Of a stretch of 9,276 nt of DNA, positions 1-7,136 are shown in pieces (the first letter of the stretch is position 1; each line of letters starts with the position of its first letter). The stretch covers positions 1 through 9,276 of the forward strand of contig JAFYUX010000031.1 of the NCBI GenBank assembly GCA_017549385.1, given 5' to 3'. The notes beneath the pieces were generated by a model. It saw only the letters and a program-made list of their open reading frames with translations. It had not been told where the DNA came from and did not search any database. This DNA comes from Bacillota bacterium. Its GTDB lineage: Bacteria > Bacillota > Clostridia > Peptostreptococcales > Anaerovoracaceae. Position numbers and translations under genes: made by a program.

Positions 1-60
1 AACATCTTCTAAAAATTCTTCTGTTGCAAAATGTTCTTCTAAAGCGATTTTACCCTTCAT
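1..60 (-). CDS. Amidohydrolase-family decarboxylase, N-terminal fragment
   Basis: Only the first 20 codons are in the window; the gene continues past the left edge. The start ATG (complement of 58-60) has AAGGAG at 73-68 on the minus strand, 7 nt upstream. The peptide begins MKGKIALEEHF. The M-x-G-K-(I/V)-A-L-E-E-H-F opening is characteristic of amidohydrolase-superfamily (Amidohydro_2) non-oxidative aromatic decarboxylases such as gamma-resorcylate (2,6-dihydroxybenzoate) decarboxylase; in that family the Glu and His of this segment sit at the metal site. This is seen in the sequence plus family knowledge; the actual substrate cannot be judged from 20 residues, and related hydrolases share the opening. 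The gene is divergent from uvrB and separated by about 500 nt of regulatory-looking DNA, so it is probably regulated independently. Confidence 0.72.
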   Translation of the reverse strand, partial: MKGKIALEEHFATEEFLEDV

Positions 61-78
61 AGTTTTACTCCTTGCTTG

Positions 79-87
79 TATATAACA
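79..87 (-). promoter_or_regulatory. Possible extended -10 element of the amidohydrolase gene
   Basis: Reading leftward, TG-T-TATATA (87 to 79) is an extended -10-like motif. Transcription from it would begin near 72-73, giving a leader of only about 12-15 nt that barely contains the AAGGAG at 73-68. There is no recognisable -35. It lies inside a 13-nt block that recurs in the uvrB promoter (459-471). Inference only. Confidence 0.25.
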
Positions 88-110
88 CACATTAACGTTT
101 GAGTTTTTGT

Positions 111-122
111 GTCTGGCCAGAC
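111..122. promoter_or_regulatory. Perfect palindrome GTCTGGCCAGAC, candidate operator
   Basis: A perfect 12-bp inverted repeat with no spacer sits about 50 nt upstream of the amidohydrolase start. It is GC-rich in an otherwise AT-rich region. Its centre is near -44 relative to a start site at about 72, a position typical of an activator; relative to a start near 158 (promoter at 165-193) it lies downstream, where a repressor could block. No cognate regulator gene is visible, so operator function is inferred from symmetry and position. Confidence 0.45.
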
Positions 123-132
123 GATTGTTTTT

Positions 133-154
133 AAGGGAGCAACAATGCTTCCTT
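133..154. repeat. Stem-loop, 9-bp stem with ACAA loop
   Basis: AAGGGAGCA (133-141) pairs with TGCTTCCTT (146-154), with one G-T pair and a 4-nt loop. No T-run follows on either strand long enough for an intrinsic terminator. If the leftward promoter at 165-193 is real, this hairpin would be close to the 5' end of the amidohydrolase transcript and could be a stability or regulatory element. It could equally be a protein-binding dyad. Confidence 0.4.
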
Positions 155-164
155 TGTTGATTAA

Positions 165-193
165 ATGTTAGCCTGGATATTATTGCTATACAA
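165..193 (-). promoter_or_regulatory. Candidate leftward promoter for the amidohydrolase gene
   Basis: On the minus strand TTGTAT (193-188), 17 nt, then TAACAT (170-165) make a fair sigma-A-type promoter. Predicted start near 158 would give a leader of about 98 nt containing the hairpin at 133-154 and the palindrome at 111-122. Both hexamers carry two mismatches or fewer from consensus; assignment is by sequence only. Confidence 0.35.
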
Positions 194-276
194 ATCGAAA
201 ATGGAATGCGGTAATTTGCGTTTGGAATAGAAAATTTATTAAAATAAATCGTAGTAAAAGTTTGTTTTGTGAATAT

Positions 277-306
277 TTGAATGAAATTAATGGATGTGGT
301 TATAAA
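277..306 (+). promoter_or_regulatory. Weak rightward promoter candidate
   Basis: TTGAAT (277-282) is followed after 18 nt by TATAAA (301-306), or after 17 nt by TTATAA. A further extended -10-like TGTTATAAA lies at 364-372. The region is so AT-rich that such matches are expected by chance. If used, they would give a longer uvrB leader or a short separate transcript. Confidence 0.2.
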
Positions 307-415
307 TAAGAAAAAATAAGATGAGAAATCGTGATTAATGCAACTTTGTTATTAATAAAAAAATGTTATAAAGAATCATACGATTACAAAATGTAATAAT
401 AAATTATATTTTCGT

Positions 416-430
416 GATGGCTCCGCCATC
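416..430. repeat. GC-rich mini-hairpin GATGGC-TCC-GCCATC
   Basis: A perfect 6-bp stem with a 3-nt loop lies 7 nt upstream of the LexA box. It is one of few GC-rich patches in the intergenic region. Neither strand has a T-run after it, so it is not an obvious intrinsic terminator. Role unknown. Confidence 0.4.
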
Positions 431-437
431 GGAAATG

Positions 438-451
438 AGAACGCTTGTTCT
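438..451. promoter_or_regulatory. LexA/DinR (SOS) box upstream of uvrBA
   Basis: AGAACGCTTGTTCT is a symmetric match to the Gram-positive LexA core GAAC-N4-GTTC, with one extra symmetric base pair on each side. Its right half coincides with the -35 hexamer of the promoter at 445-473, so bound LexA would exclude RNA polymerase. uvrB is a classic LexA target in Bacillus, which fits. Site and position are seen in the sequence; repression is inferred. Confidence 0.85.
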
Positions 452-473
452 GTTTTTAAATGTGTGTTATAGT
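445..473 (+). promoter_or_regulatory. uvrBA promoter
   Basis: TTGTTC (445-450), a 17-nt spacer and TATAGT (468-473), with a TG one base before the -10 (465-466), form an extended -10 sigma-A promoter. Start of transcription is expected near 480, giving a leader of about 84 nt. The -35 overlaps the LexA box at 438-451. Confidence 0.75.
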
Positions 474-517
474 GAAAAGTAGAGTAAAACGCAGCAAATT
501 GCGATGTTATATATTAG

Positions 518-543
518 ATAGATATGATGGACTTCGTATCTAT
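518..543 (+). promoter_or_regulatory. Leader hairpin just upstream of the uvrB ribosome binding site
   Basis: ATAGATATGA (518-527) pairs with TCGTATCTAT region 534-543 as a 10-bp stem with one T-G pair and a 6-nt loop, ending 3 nt before the Shine-Dalgarno at 547-557. It does not include the ribosome binding site, so it may stabilise the 5' end or affect ribosome access only indirectly. Confidence 0.4.
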
Positions 544-546
544 ATG

Positions 547-557
547 AAAGGATGTGA
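547..557 (+). promoter_or_regulatory. uvrB ribosome binding site that decides the start
   Basis: AAAGGATGTGA matches the full anti-SD complement AAAGGAGGTGA with one mismatch, ending 6 nt before the ATG at 564, the same geometry as atpB in this window (8411-8421 to 8428). This favours ATG 564 over the out-of-frame ATG at 559, which would encode only 13 residues. Confidence 0.75.
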
Positions 558-563
558 GATGGC

Positions 564-2540
564 ATGGACGGATTTAAGCTTCATTCGGAGTATTTCCTGA
601 CTGGGGATCAGCCTCAGGCAGTGGCAAAACTTGTAGAGAGTATAAAGGGCGGCAGCAAACACCAGACTCTTCAGGGTGTTACAGGTTCCGGCAAAACTTT
701 TACAATGGCAAACGTTATAGCTCAGGCAAATCGTCCGACTCTTGTTATCTCACACAACAAGACTCTGGCGGCACAGCTTTACGGCGAGTTCAAGGAGTTC
801 TTTCCTGAAAATGCGGTAGAGTACTTTGTATCCTACTACGATTACTATCAGCCGGAGGCTTACGTGCCATCCACTGACACATATATAGAAAAGGATTCTG
901 ATATCAATCAGGAGATAGAAAAGCTGAGACACTCTGCGACAGCTTCGCTGTTTGAGCGCAGAGACGTTATTATCGTAGCCAGTGTTTCATGCATCTACGG
1001 TCTTGGTAGCCCGATTGACTACGAAAACCAGATGATTTCTCTTCGTCCAGGCATGGAAAAGAGCAGACGTGAGATTATGGAAAAACTGGTGGCAAACCAG
1101 TACGTGAGAAACGATATAGCTTTTGAGCGCGGTACTTTCAGAGTTCGTGGCGATATTATCGATATCTATCCGGCAGGTGCTGAGGATGCAGTCAGAGTAG
1201 AACTCTTTGGCGATGAGATTGAGTCTATCAAGGAGATAAATCCTCTTACAGGTGAGATTACAGGTGTGAGAAACCACATCTCTATTTTCCCTGCATCTCA
1301 CTATGTTACTTCACGAGAAAAGACTGAGCGCGCGTGTCAGACTATCGAGGAAGAACTCGAGGCTCGTATTGAGGAGTTTAAGAAAGAAGGCAAGCTTCTT
1401 GAGGCTCAGCGTATCGAGCAGCGTACAAGATACGATATCGAGATGCTCCGTGAGGTTGGTACATGCAAGGGTGTAGAAAACTATTCCAGACATCTCAACG
1501 GCCTTCCTGCAGGTTACAGACCTTACACACTTATTGACTACTTCCCTGATGACATGCTCATCATGATAGACGAGTCCCATGTTATGCTGCCTCAGCTGAG
1601 AGGCATGTTTGCAGGGGACAGATCCCGTAAACAGTCACTGGTTGACTATGGTTTCAGACTTCCATCAGCTCTGGACAACAGACCTCTGGAGTTTAAGGAG
1701 TTTGAGAGTCTCGTAAACCAGATTGTTTATGTAAGTGCTACACCAAACGAATACGAAAAAGAAAAGAGCGGCGACCTTATCGTTGAGCAGATTATTCGAC
1801 CTACAGGTCTTCTTGACCCGCCTATCGATGTCCGCAAGACAGAAGGTCAGATTGACGACCTTATAGGTGAGATAAATCAGGTTACAGCTCGCGGAGAGAG
1901 AGTTCTCGTCACTACCCTTACAAAAAAGATGGCAGAGAGCCTTACAGATTATCTCAAGGACGTAGGCATCAAAGTCAGATATCTCCACTCTGAGATCGAC
2001 ACTCTTGAGCGTACAGAGATTATCAGAGACCTACGAATGGGCGAGTTTGACGTTCTCGTTGGTATCAACCTCTTACGAGAAGGCCTTGATATTCCGGAAG
2101 TTTCTCTCGTTGCTATCCTTGATGCAGACAAGCAGGGCTTCCTCAGAAACGAAACTTCTCTGGTTCAGACCATCGGCCGTGCAGCCCGTAACTCCGAAGG
2201 AAGAGTTATCATGTACGCTGACTCCGTCAGCCCGCAGATGCGCGCAGCCATCGACATTACAGAACGCCGCCGCAGCATTCAGGATGCTTACAATCAGGCT
2301 CATGGCATCACGCCAAAGACTGTTAAAAAGTCAGTTCGTCCTGTTATCGAGGCTGTAAAGGAAGCAGGCGAGGCAGATCTTATGATGACAGAGGTAAAGC
2401 CTACAGAGATGACAAAGAAAGAGTTACGAGATTACGTCAAAAAACTGGAAACAGAGATGCGTGCTGCAGCTCAGGCTCTCCAGTTCGAGCAGGCGGCAAA
2501 GCTGCGTGATATTATCTTCGAACTTAAAGTGAAGTTATAG
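564..2540 (+). CDS. uvrB: Excinuclease ABC subunit UvrB
   Basis: UvrB is the damage-verifying ATPase of bacterial nucleotide excision repair; it is loaded on DNA by UvrA and recruits UvrC for the dual incision. The 658-residue length is normal for the family (about 655-675). Visible landmarks are Walker A GVTGSGKT (38-45), the tyrosine-rich beta-hairpin beginning [10 protein letters not shown] (91-100) that clamps a DNA strand, the DESH Walker B box (336-339), the [12 protein letters not shown] segment, helicase motif [10 protein letters not shown] (535-542) and a C-terminal UVR motif with FEQAAKLRD (641-649) that contacts UvrC/UvrA. The start at 564 is the first ATG after an in-frame TGA at 555 and has a well-spaced ribosome binding site. 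It is the first gene of a uvrB-uvrA operon with a LexA-box promoter, so damage-inducible expression is inferred. No truncation or missing motif. Confidence 0.98.
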   Translation: MDGFKLHSEYFLTGDQPQAVAKLVESIKGGSKHQTLQGVTGSGKTFTMANVIAQANRPTLVISHNKTLAAQLYGEFKEFFPENAVEYFVSYYDYYQPEAYVPSTDTYIEKDSDINQEIEKLRHSATASLFERRDVIIVASVSCIYGLGSPIDYENQMISLRPGMEKSRREIMEKLVANQYVRNDIAFERGTFRVRGDIIDIYPAGAEDAVRVELFGDEIESIKEINPLTGEITGVRNHISIFPASHYVTSREKTERACQTIEEELEARIEEFKKEGKLLEAQRIEQRTRYDIEMLREVGTCKGVENYSRHLNGLPAGYRPYTLIDYFPDDMLIMIDESHVMLPQLRGMFAGDRSRKQSLVDYGFRLPSALDNRPLEFKEFESLVNQIVYVSATPNEYEKEKSGDLIVEQIIRPTGLLDPPIDVRKTEGQIDDLIGEINQVTARGERVLVTTLTKKMAESLTDYLKDVGIKVRYLHSEIDTLERTEIIRDLRMGEFDVLVGINLLREGLDIPEVSLVAILDADKQGFLRNETSLVQTIGRAARNSEGRVIMYADSVSPQMRAAIDITERRRSIQDAYNQAHGITPKTVKKSVRPVIEAVKEAGEADLMMTEVKPTEMTKKELRDYVKKLETEMRAAAQALQFEQAAKLRDIIFELKVKL

Positions 2541-2550
2541 GTTAAACATA

Positions 2551-5400
2551 ATGGCAGAAAAAAACATAGTTATAAAAGGTGCAAACGAAAACAACCTTAA
2601 AAATATAGATTTGGAGATTCCGAGAGATGAGATGGTGGTTATCACCGGTCTTTCGGGTTCCGGCAAGTCCACTCTGGCATTTGACACTATCTACGCTGAA
2701 GGCCAGCGCAGATACATGGAAAGTGTATCTGCCTATGCTCGTCAGTTCCTTGGCCAGATGGAGAAACCGGATGTAGAGTATATCGAGGGCCTTTCGCCAT
2801 CGATTTCTATCGACCAGAAGACAACATCAAAAAATCCTCGTTCCATCGTAGGTACGGTTACAGAGATATACGACTACCTGAGACTTATGTACGCCCGTAT
2901 CGGTGTACCTCACTGTCCTGTTTGCGGCATTGAGATTTCCAGCCAGTCAGTAGACCAGATTGTAGATCTTATCATGGAGTATCCTGAGAGGACAAAGATT
3001 ATGGTTATGGCTCCTGTTGTAAAACAGCAGAAGGGCGAACATAAAAAGATTCTTGAGCGCATTAAAAAAGAAGGTTTTCTCCGCGTACGCGTAGATGGCG
3101 AGATGTACAACCTCTCCGAGGATGAGATAAACCTGGAAAAGACATACAAGCACACTATCGAACTTATTGTAGACCGTATTGTGGTAAAGCCTGATTCTTT
3201 CAGCAGACTTACTGAAGCAGTAGAACTGGCCATCACAGAAGGCTACGGCCTGGTGCTGGTAAACTTTACAACACCAGATGGCGAAACTGGTGAGCGTGTA
3301 TTTAGTACAAAATTTGCATGTCCTGAGCACGGTGTTAGCATCAGCGAAATGGAACCTAGATCTTTCTCGTTCAACAGTCCATTTGGCGCATGTCAGTCAT
3401 GTAACGGTCTCGGATTTATCCAGACTGTTGACCCAGAGCTCATCATTCAGGACAAGACAAAGAGTCTCAACGATGGCGCTTTAGGCGCAGGATTCAATCA
3501 GCTTGATGATATGTCTTACTATGCAAAGATGATTCATGCTCTGGCTCAGGTTCACGGAGTTGATCTCGATACTCCGTATGAGGACCTGCCGGAAGTATTC
3601 AGACATGAGCTTATGTACGGCACAGGCGGCAGACAGATTGAGTTTACTTACGAAAGCCGAAACGGTGGTATAAAGACTCAGCGCAAGCAGCGTTATGAGG
3701 GCATAGTAAACAATTTCGAACGCAGATACAGCGAGACGAGATCAGAGTATATAAGGGAAAAGATAGAAGCCTTTATGTCTTTCAGACCTTGTCCTGACTG
3801 CCACGGCGAACGTCTCAGACCGGAAGTTCTGGCGGTAACTGTTAACGGTGTCAATATCATGGAATTCTGCCATATGGCAGTTAGAGATTCTCTGACATTC
3901 ATTAACAATCTTCAGCTCACAGAAAAGCAGGCTATGATTGCCCGTCAGATTCTCAAAGAAATCAGAGCTCGTCTCAAGTTCCTGGCAGACGTAGGTCTGG
4001 ATTACCTCACTCTTTCAAGAAGTGCAGGTACTCTTTCCGGTGGTGAGTCTCAGCGTATCAGACTGGCTACACAGATTGGTTCTGGCCTCGTAGGCGTACT
4101 TTATATCCTGGACGAGCCTAGTATCGGTCTTCACCAGAGGGACAATGACAAGTTACTGGGTACTCTCAGACATCTTACTGATATCGGCAACACTCTCCTT
4201 ATCGTAGAACACGATGAGGACACTATGTATGCTGCTGACCATATTATCGACATCGGTCCTGGAGCAGGTATCCACGGCGGTGAGATTGTGGCTCAGGGTA
4301 CAGTAGAGGAGATAAAGGCTTGTGCAGAGTCTCTTACTGGTCAGTATCTCAGCGGTGTTAAAAAGATTGATGTTCCAGCTGAACGCCGTACAGGTAACGG
4401 CAACTATATAAAGGTAAAAGGTGCTGCTCAAAACAACCTCCAGAATATCGACGTTGACTTCCCTCTTGGTGTTTTCAACTGCGTAACTGGCGTATCCGGT
4501 TCAGGCAAGAGTAGTCTTGTGAACGAAGTTCTCGCCAAGGCTCTGGCGGCAAAGATAAACCGTTCAAAGGAAAAAGCGGGAGCTCACGACAGTATTGAGG
4601 GTGTGGAACATATCGATAAGATTATCGTTATTGATCAGTCTCCTATCGGTCGTACTCCAAGATCAAACCCAGCTACTTACACAGGTGTGTTTACTCATAT
4701 CAGAGATCTCTTTGCCCAGACTCAGGATGCAAAACTGAGAGGTTACGGCAAAGGCAGATTCAGCTTTAACGTAAAGGGTGGTAGATGCGAAGCCTGCAGC
4801 GGTGACGGTATCATCAAGATTGAGATGAACTTCCTTCCTGACGTTTACGTGCCTTGTGAGGTATGTAAGGGTAAGAGATACAATCGTGAAACTCTGGAAG
4901 TTAAGTACAAGGGCAAGAGCATATTTGACGTTCTTAATATGAATGTTGAGGAAGCTCTTAAGTTCTTTGAAAATATTCCGAGCATTGCCCGTCAGCTTCA
5001 GACTCTTTATGATGTAGGTCTTGGATACATCAAGCTGGGTCAGCCTTCTACACAGCTTTCAGGTGGCGAAGCTCAGCGTATCAAACTGGCATCCGAGCTG
5101 TCAAAGCGCATGACAGGCAGAACTATGTACATCCTGGATGAGCCTACTACGGGTCTCCATTTTGCGGATGTAGACAGACTCCTTCAGATGCTTTCTCGTC
5201 TCGTTGATGCGGGCAACACTCTGGTGGTTATCGAACACAATCTGGATGTTATTAAATGTGCAGATCACGTAATCGATCTTGGCCCGGAAGGCGGCGACAA
5301 GGGTGGTAATATTGTAGTTACAGGCACACCTGAAGAGGTGGCTGCGTGTCCACAGTCTTACACAGGCAAGTATCTTGGCAGATTATTAAATAAAAAGTAG
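2551..5400 (+). CDS. uvrA: Excinuclease ABC subunit UvrA
   Basis: UvrA is the dimeric ABC-type ATPase that finds bulky DNA lesions and loads UvrB. The 949-residue protein is full length and has two nucleotide-binding halves: Walker A GLSGSGKS (33-40) with signature LSGGESQ (495-501) and DEP (521-523); and Walker A GVSGSGKS (647-654) with LSGGEAQ (836-842) and DEP (863-865). Zinc ligands are visible as C122/C125 with C414/C417, C257-X2-H260 with C281/C284, and the C-terminal C746/C749 with C769/C772 needed for damage recognition. The H260 position is usually Cys in Bacillus and E. coli, so this module is a variant. The gene starts 10 nt after uvrB stops and has no strong Shine-Dalgarno, which suggests translational coupling to uvrB. 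A hairpin terminator follows at 5408. Confidence 0.98.
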   Translation: MAEKNIVIKGANENNLKNIDLEIPRDEMVVITGLSGSGKSTLAFDTIYAEGQRRYMESVSAYARQFLGQMEKPDVEYIEGLSPSISIDQKTTSKNPRSIVGTVTEIYDYLRLMYARIGVPHCPVCGIEISSQSVDQIVDLIMEYPERTKIMVMAPVVKQQKGEHKKILERIKKEGFLRVRVDGEMYNLSEDEINLEKTYKHTIELIVDRIVVKPDSFSRLTEAVELAITEGYGLVLVNFTTPDGETGERVFSTKFACPEHGVSISEMEPRSFSFNSPFGACQSCNGLGFIQTVDPELIIQDKTKSLNDGALGAGFNQLDDMSYYAKMIHALAQVHGVDLDTPYEDLPEVFRHELMYGTGGRQIEFTYESRNGGIKTQRKQRYEGIVNNFERRYSETRSEYIREKIEAFMSFRPCPDCHGERLRPEVLAVTVNGVNIMEFCHMAVRDSLTFINNLQLTEKQAMIARQILKEIRARLKFLADVGLDYLTLSRSAGTLSGGESQRIRLATQIGSGLVGVLYILDEPSIGLHQRDNDKLLGTLRHLTDIGNTLLIVEHDEDTMYAADHIIDIGPGAGIHGGEIVAQGTVEEIKACAESLTGQYLSGVKKIDVPAERRTGNGNYIKVKGAAQNNLQNIDVDFPLGVFNCVTGVSGSGKSSLVNEVLAKALAAKINRSKEKAGAHDSIEGVEHIDKIIVIDQSPIGRTPRSNPATYTGVFTHIRDLFAQTQDAKLRGYGKGRFSFNVKGGRCEACSGDGIIKIEMNFLPDVYVPCEVCKGKRYNRETLEVKYKGKSIFDVLNMNVEEALKFFENIPSIARQLQTLYDVGLGYIKLGQPSTQLSGGEAQRIKLASELSKRMTGRTMYILDEPTTGLHFADVDRLLQMLSRLVDAGNTLVVIEHNLDVIKCADHVIDLGPEGGDKGGNIVVTGTPEEVAACPQSYTGKYLGRLLNKK

Positions 5401-5407
5401 TAATTAT

Positions 5408-5442
5408 GACCCTGCAACGTATGGTTACAGGGTCTTTAATAT
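5408..5442 (+). terminator. Intrinsic terminator of uvrBA
   Basis: GACCCTG (5408-5414) pairs perfectly with CAGGGTC (5428-5434); inside, AAC (5416-5418) can pair with GTT (5424-5426). The stem is followed by TTTAATATT, a modest U-rich tract. It begins 8 nt after the uvrA stop codon. The tract is interrupted, so some read-through into the next gene is possible. Confidence 0.7.
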
Positions 5443-5469
5443 TGACAAGTGTAACTAATATGTAATAAA
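5442..5469 (+). promoter_or_regulatory. Candidate promoter of the nicotinate phosphoribosyltransferase gene
   Basis: A perfect -35 TTGACA (5442-5447) lies immediately after the uvrA terminator tract. The best -10 is AATAAA (5464-5469) after 16 nt with an upstream TG (5461-5462), or TAATAA after 15 nt. An extra extended -10-like TGG-TATAGA occurs at 5478-5486. The -10 assignment is uncertain; the -35 and the position between a terminator and a start codon are the main support. Confidence 0.5.
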
Positions 5470-5487
5470 GTTAAGAGTGGTATAGAG

Positions 5488-5511
5488 CGTTTAAAAACGT
5501 GTATTTTAACG
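5488..5511 (+). repeat. Bulged hairpin in the pncB leader
   Basis: CGTTTAAAA (5488-5496) can pair with TTTTAACG (5504-5511) with one bulged T and a 7-nt loop. A competing smaller hairpin CGTTT-AA-AAACG uses 5488-5499. The leader does not match any riboswitch I recognise. Low-complexity pairing by chance is possible. Confidence 0.25.
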
Positions 5512-5544
5512 ACATTACATTTGATTATATAGATTGGAGAAGAT

Positions 5545-6990
5545 ATGGCTAAGACAACAACTTCTATCAATAATACGCTTCTCACAGACTTCTACGAACT
5601 CACTATGGCAAACGGCTATTTTGAGCTCGGCATGAAGGACGAAATCGCGTATTTTGATATGTTCTTCAGATCTGTTCCAGACGAAGGCGGCTATGCTATT
5701 GTAGCTGGTTTAGAACAGCTTGTAGAATATATCCAGGAACTTAACTTTACAGACGAAGACATAGAATTTTTACGTAGCAAAAACTGCTTCAGCGAAGAAT
5801 TCCTCGAGTATCTCAGAACAATGGAATTCTGCTGTGATGTATGGGCTGTACCCGAAGGTACTCCTGTATTCCCGTTCGAACCTCTCGTAACTATCAGAGG
5901 TCCGGTTATCCAGGCTCAGCTCATCGAAACATTCTTGCTGCTTACTATAAACCATCAGACTCTTATCGCAACAAAGGCAAACCGTATGGTAAGAGCTGCT
6001 AACGGCAAGACTCTCATGGAATTCGGTTCAAGAAGAGCACAGGGTGCTTCTGCTGCGGTACTTGGTGCAAGAGCAGCATTTATCGGCGGAGCCGTTGGTA
6101 CTGCATGTACTATTGCAGAAAGAGATTTTGGTATTCCAGCTCTCGGCACTATGGCTCACAGCTGGGTTCAGTCATTTGACACTGAGTATGAGGCATTCAG
6201 CAAGTTTGCAGAACTCTATCCAGACAACTGCACACTTTTAGTAGATACATATGACGTTCTCAGATCAGGCGTTCCTACTGCTATCCGTGTATTCCAGGAA
6301 AAGAAGCCAACAAAGATGGGTATCCGTATCGACAGTGGTGATATGACATATCTTTCTAGAGAAGCTCGTCGTATGCTTGACGAAGCTGGTTTCCAGGATT
6401 GTATTATCGTGGCATCTAACTCTTTCGATGAATACATCATCCGTGGTGTTGTAAACGAAGGCGCATGCATCGATGCTTTTGGTGTAGGCGAAAGACTTAT
6501 CACAGCAAAGTCACAGCCTGTATTTGGCGGTGTTTACAAGCTGGCTGCCATTGAAAAGGATGGCGAAATCGTACCAAAGATCAAGGTGAGCGAAAACCCA
6601 GGCAAGATTACAAACCCTGGTTACAAAAAGCTTTACCGTCTCTTTGATAAGAAGAACGGCAGAGCAATTGCTGACTATCTTGCTCTCGCAGACGAAGAAG
6701 CACCAGATGGCACACCATTTGAAATCTTTGATCCTGTACACGTATGGAAGAGAAAGCTGGTAGAAGACTACGAATGCAAGGAACTCCAGGTACAGATCTT
6801 TGATAAGGGCAAGCTGGTTTACGATCTTCCAGAACTCAAGGACATCAACGCATTCTGCAAAAAGCAGATCGAAATGCTCTGGAGTGAAATCAAGAGATTT
6901 GACAATCCACAGAGCTACTACGTAGACCTCTCTCAGAAACTTTGGGACCTCAAGCAGGATCTTTTAAAGTCAAGAGGACAGGTGAAATAA
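5545..6990 (+). CDS. pncB: Nicotinate phosphoribosyltransferase
   Basis: This enzyme makes nicotinate mononucleotide from nicotinate and PRPP with ATP hydrolysis, the committing step of Preiss-Handler NAD salvage in the cytoplasm. The 481-residue protein matches the Gram-positive/eukaryotic-like NAPRT group: N-terminal TDFYELTMANGY, the GTMAHSW loop (201-207) whose His205 is the expected autophosphorylated histidine, LLVDTYDV (231-238), RIDSGDM (261-267) for PRPP/phosphate binding, and FGVGERLITAKSQPVFGGVYKL. The ATG at 5545 has GGAG at 5536-5539, 5 nt upstream. It stands alone, between the uvrBA terminator and its own strong terminator, so it is read as monocistronic. No nadE, pncA or nicotinate transporter is adjacent. 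The family is close to nicotinamide- and quinolinate-using relatives, but the motifs favour nicotinate. Confidence 0.95.
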   Translation: MAKTTTSINNTLLTDFYELTMANGYFELGMKDEIAYFDMFFRSVPDEGGYAIVAGLEQLVEYIQELNFTDEDIEFLRSKNCFSEEFLEYLRTMEFCCDVWAVPEGTPVFPFEPLVTIRGPVIQAQLIETFLLLTINHQTLIATKANRMVRAANGKTLMEFGSRRAQGASAAVLGARAAFIGGAVGTACTIAERDFGIPALGTMAHSWVQSFDTEYEAFSKFAELYPDNCTLLVDTYDVLRSGVPTAIRVFQEKKPTKMGIRIDSGDMTYLSREARRMLDEAGFQDCIIVASNSFDEYIIRGVVNEGACIDAFGVGERLITAKSQPVFGGVYKLAAIEKDGEIVPKIKVSENPGKITNPGYKKLYRLFDKKNGRAIADYLALADEEAPDGTPFEIFDPVHVWKRKLVEDYECKELQVQIFDKGKLVYDLPELKDINAFCKKQIEMLWSEIKRFDNPQSYYVDLSQKLWDLKQDLLKSRGQVK

Positions 6991-6998
6991 GAAATGAC

Positions 6999-7031
6999 AA
7001 AGCTGGCTACAGTATTGTAGCCAGCTTTTTT
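6999..7031 (+). terminator. Strong intrinsic terminator of pncB
   Basis: A perfect 12-bp stem, AAAGCTGGCTAC (6999-7010) with GTAGCCAGCTTT (7017-7028), has a 6-nt loop and runs into six T residues (7026-7031). It begins 8 nt after the pncB stop codon. Confidence 0.95.
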
Positions 7032-7090
7032 ATTTATGCGGGAAATGAAATGTCATGCCTTTACGGTGACTTGGAGCGCATGCAGGCGTG

Positions 7091-7120
7091 AAAAAAAGGC
7101 TCAGCTAAAAGCTGAGCCTT
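7091..7120 (-). terminator. Strong intrinsic terminator of ilvE
   Basis: Read on the minus strand, AAGGCTCAGCT pairs with AGCTGAGCCTT (arms 7110-7120 and 7096-7106) as an 11-bp stem with a 3-nt loop, followed by a run of seven T (complement of A 7091-7097). It lies 17 nt beyond the ilvE stop codon. It faces the pncB terminator across about 60 nt, in which I see nothing else. Confidence 0.95.
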
Positions 7121-7136
7121 GATATTTTTCTGTTGA

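Larger units (their letters stand above)
61..563. other. Divergent AT-rich intergenic region
   Basis: This 503-nt stretch lies between the leftward amidohydrolase and rightward uvrB. No ORF of convincing length or with a good ribosome binding site is present. It holds a 12-bp palindrome (111-122), a hairpin (133-154), a leftward promoter candidate (165-193), an AT-rich core with weak rightward promoter candidates (277-306 and an extended -10 at 364-372), a GC-rich mini-hairpin (416-430), a LexA box (438-451), the uvrBA promoter (445-473) and a leader hairpin (518-543). Each is listed separately with its own confidence. Confidence 0.85.

Noticed and set aside
416..430. Intrinsic terminator
   Set aside because: The stem is short and neither strand has a T-run after it.
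559..600. ATG at 559 as the uvrB start or a separate gene
   Set aside because: It is out of frame with UvrB, ends after 13 codons, and is only 1 nt from the end of the extended Shine-Dalgarno match.
987..1988. Minus-strand ORFs opposite uvrB
   Set aside because: They mirror uvrB codons, lack ribosome binding sites and resemble no known family; the plus-strand frame is a complete UvrB.
2910..3330. Overlapping minus-strand ORFs opposite uvrA
   Set aside because: Antisense shadows of a well-conserved UvrA region without start signals.
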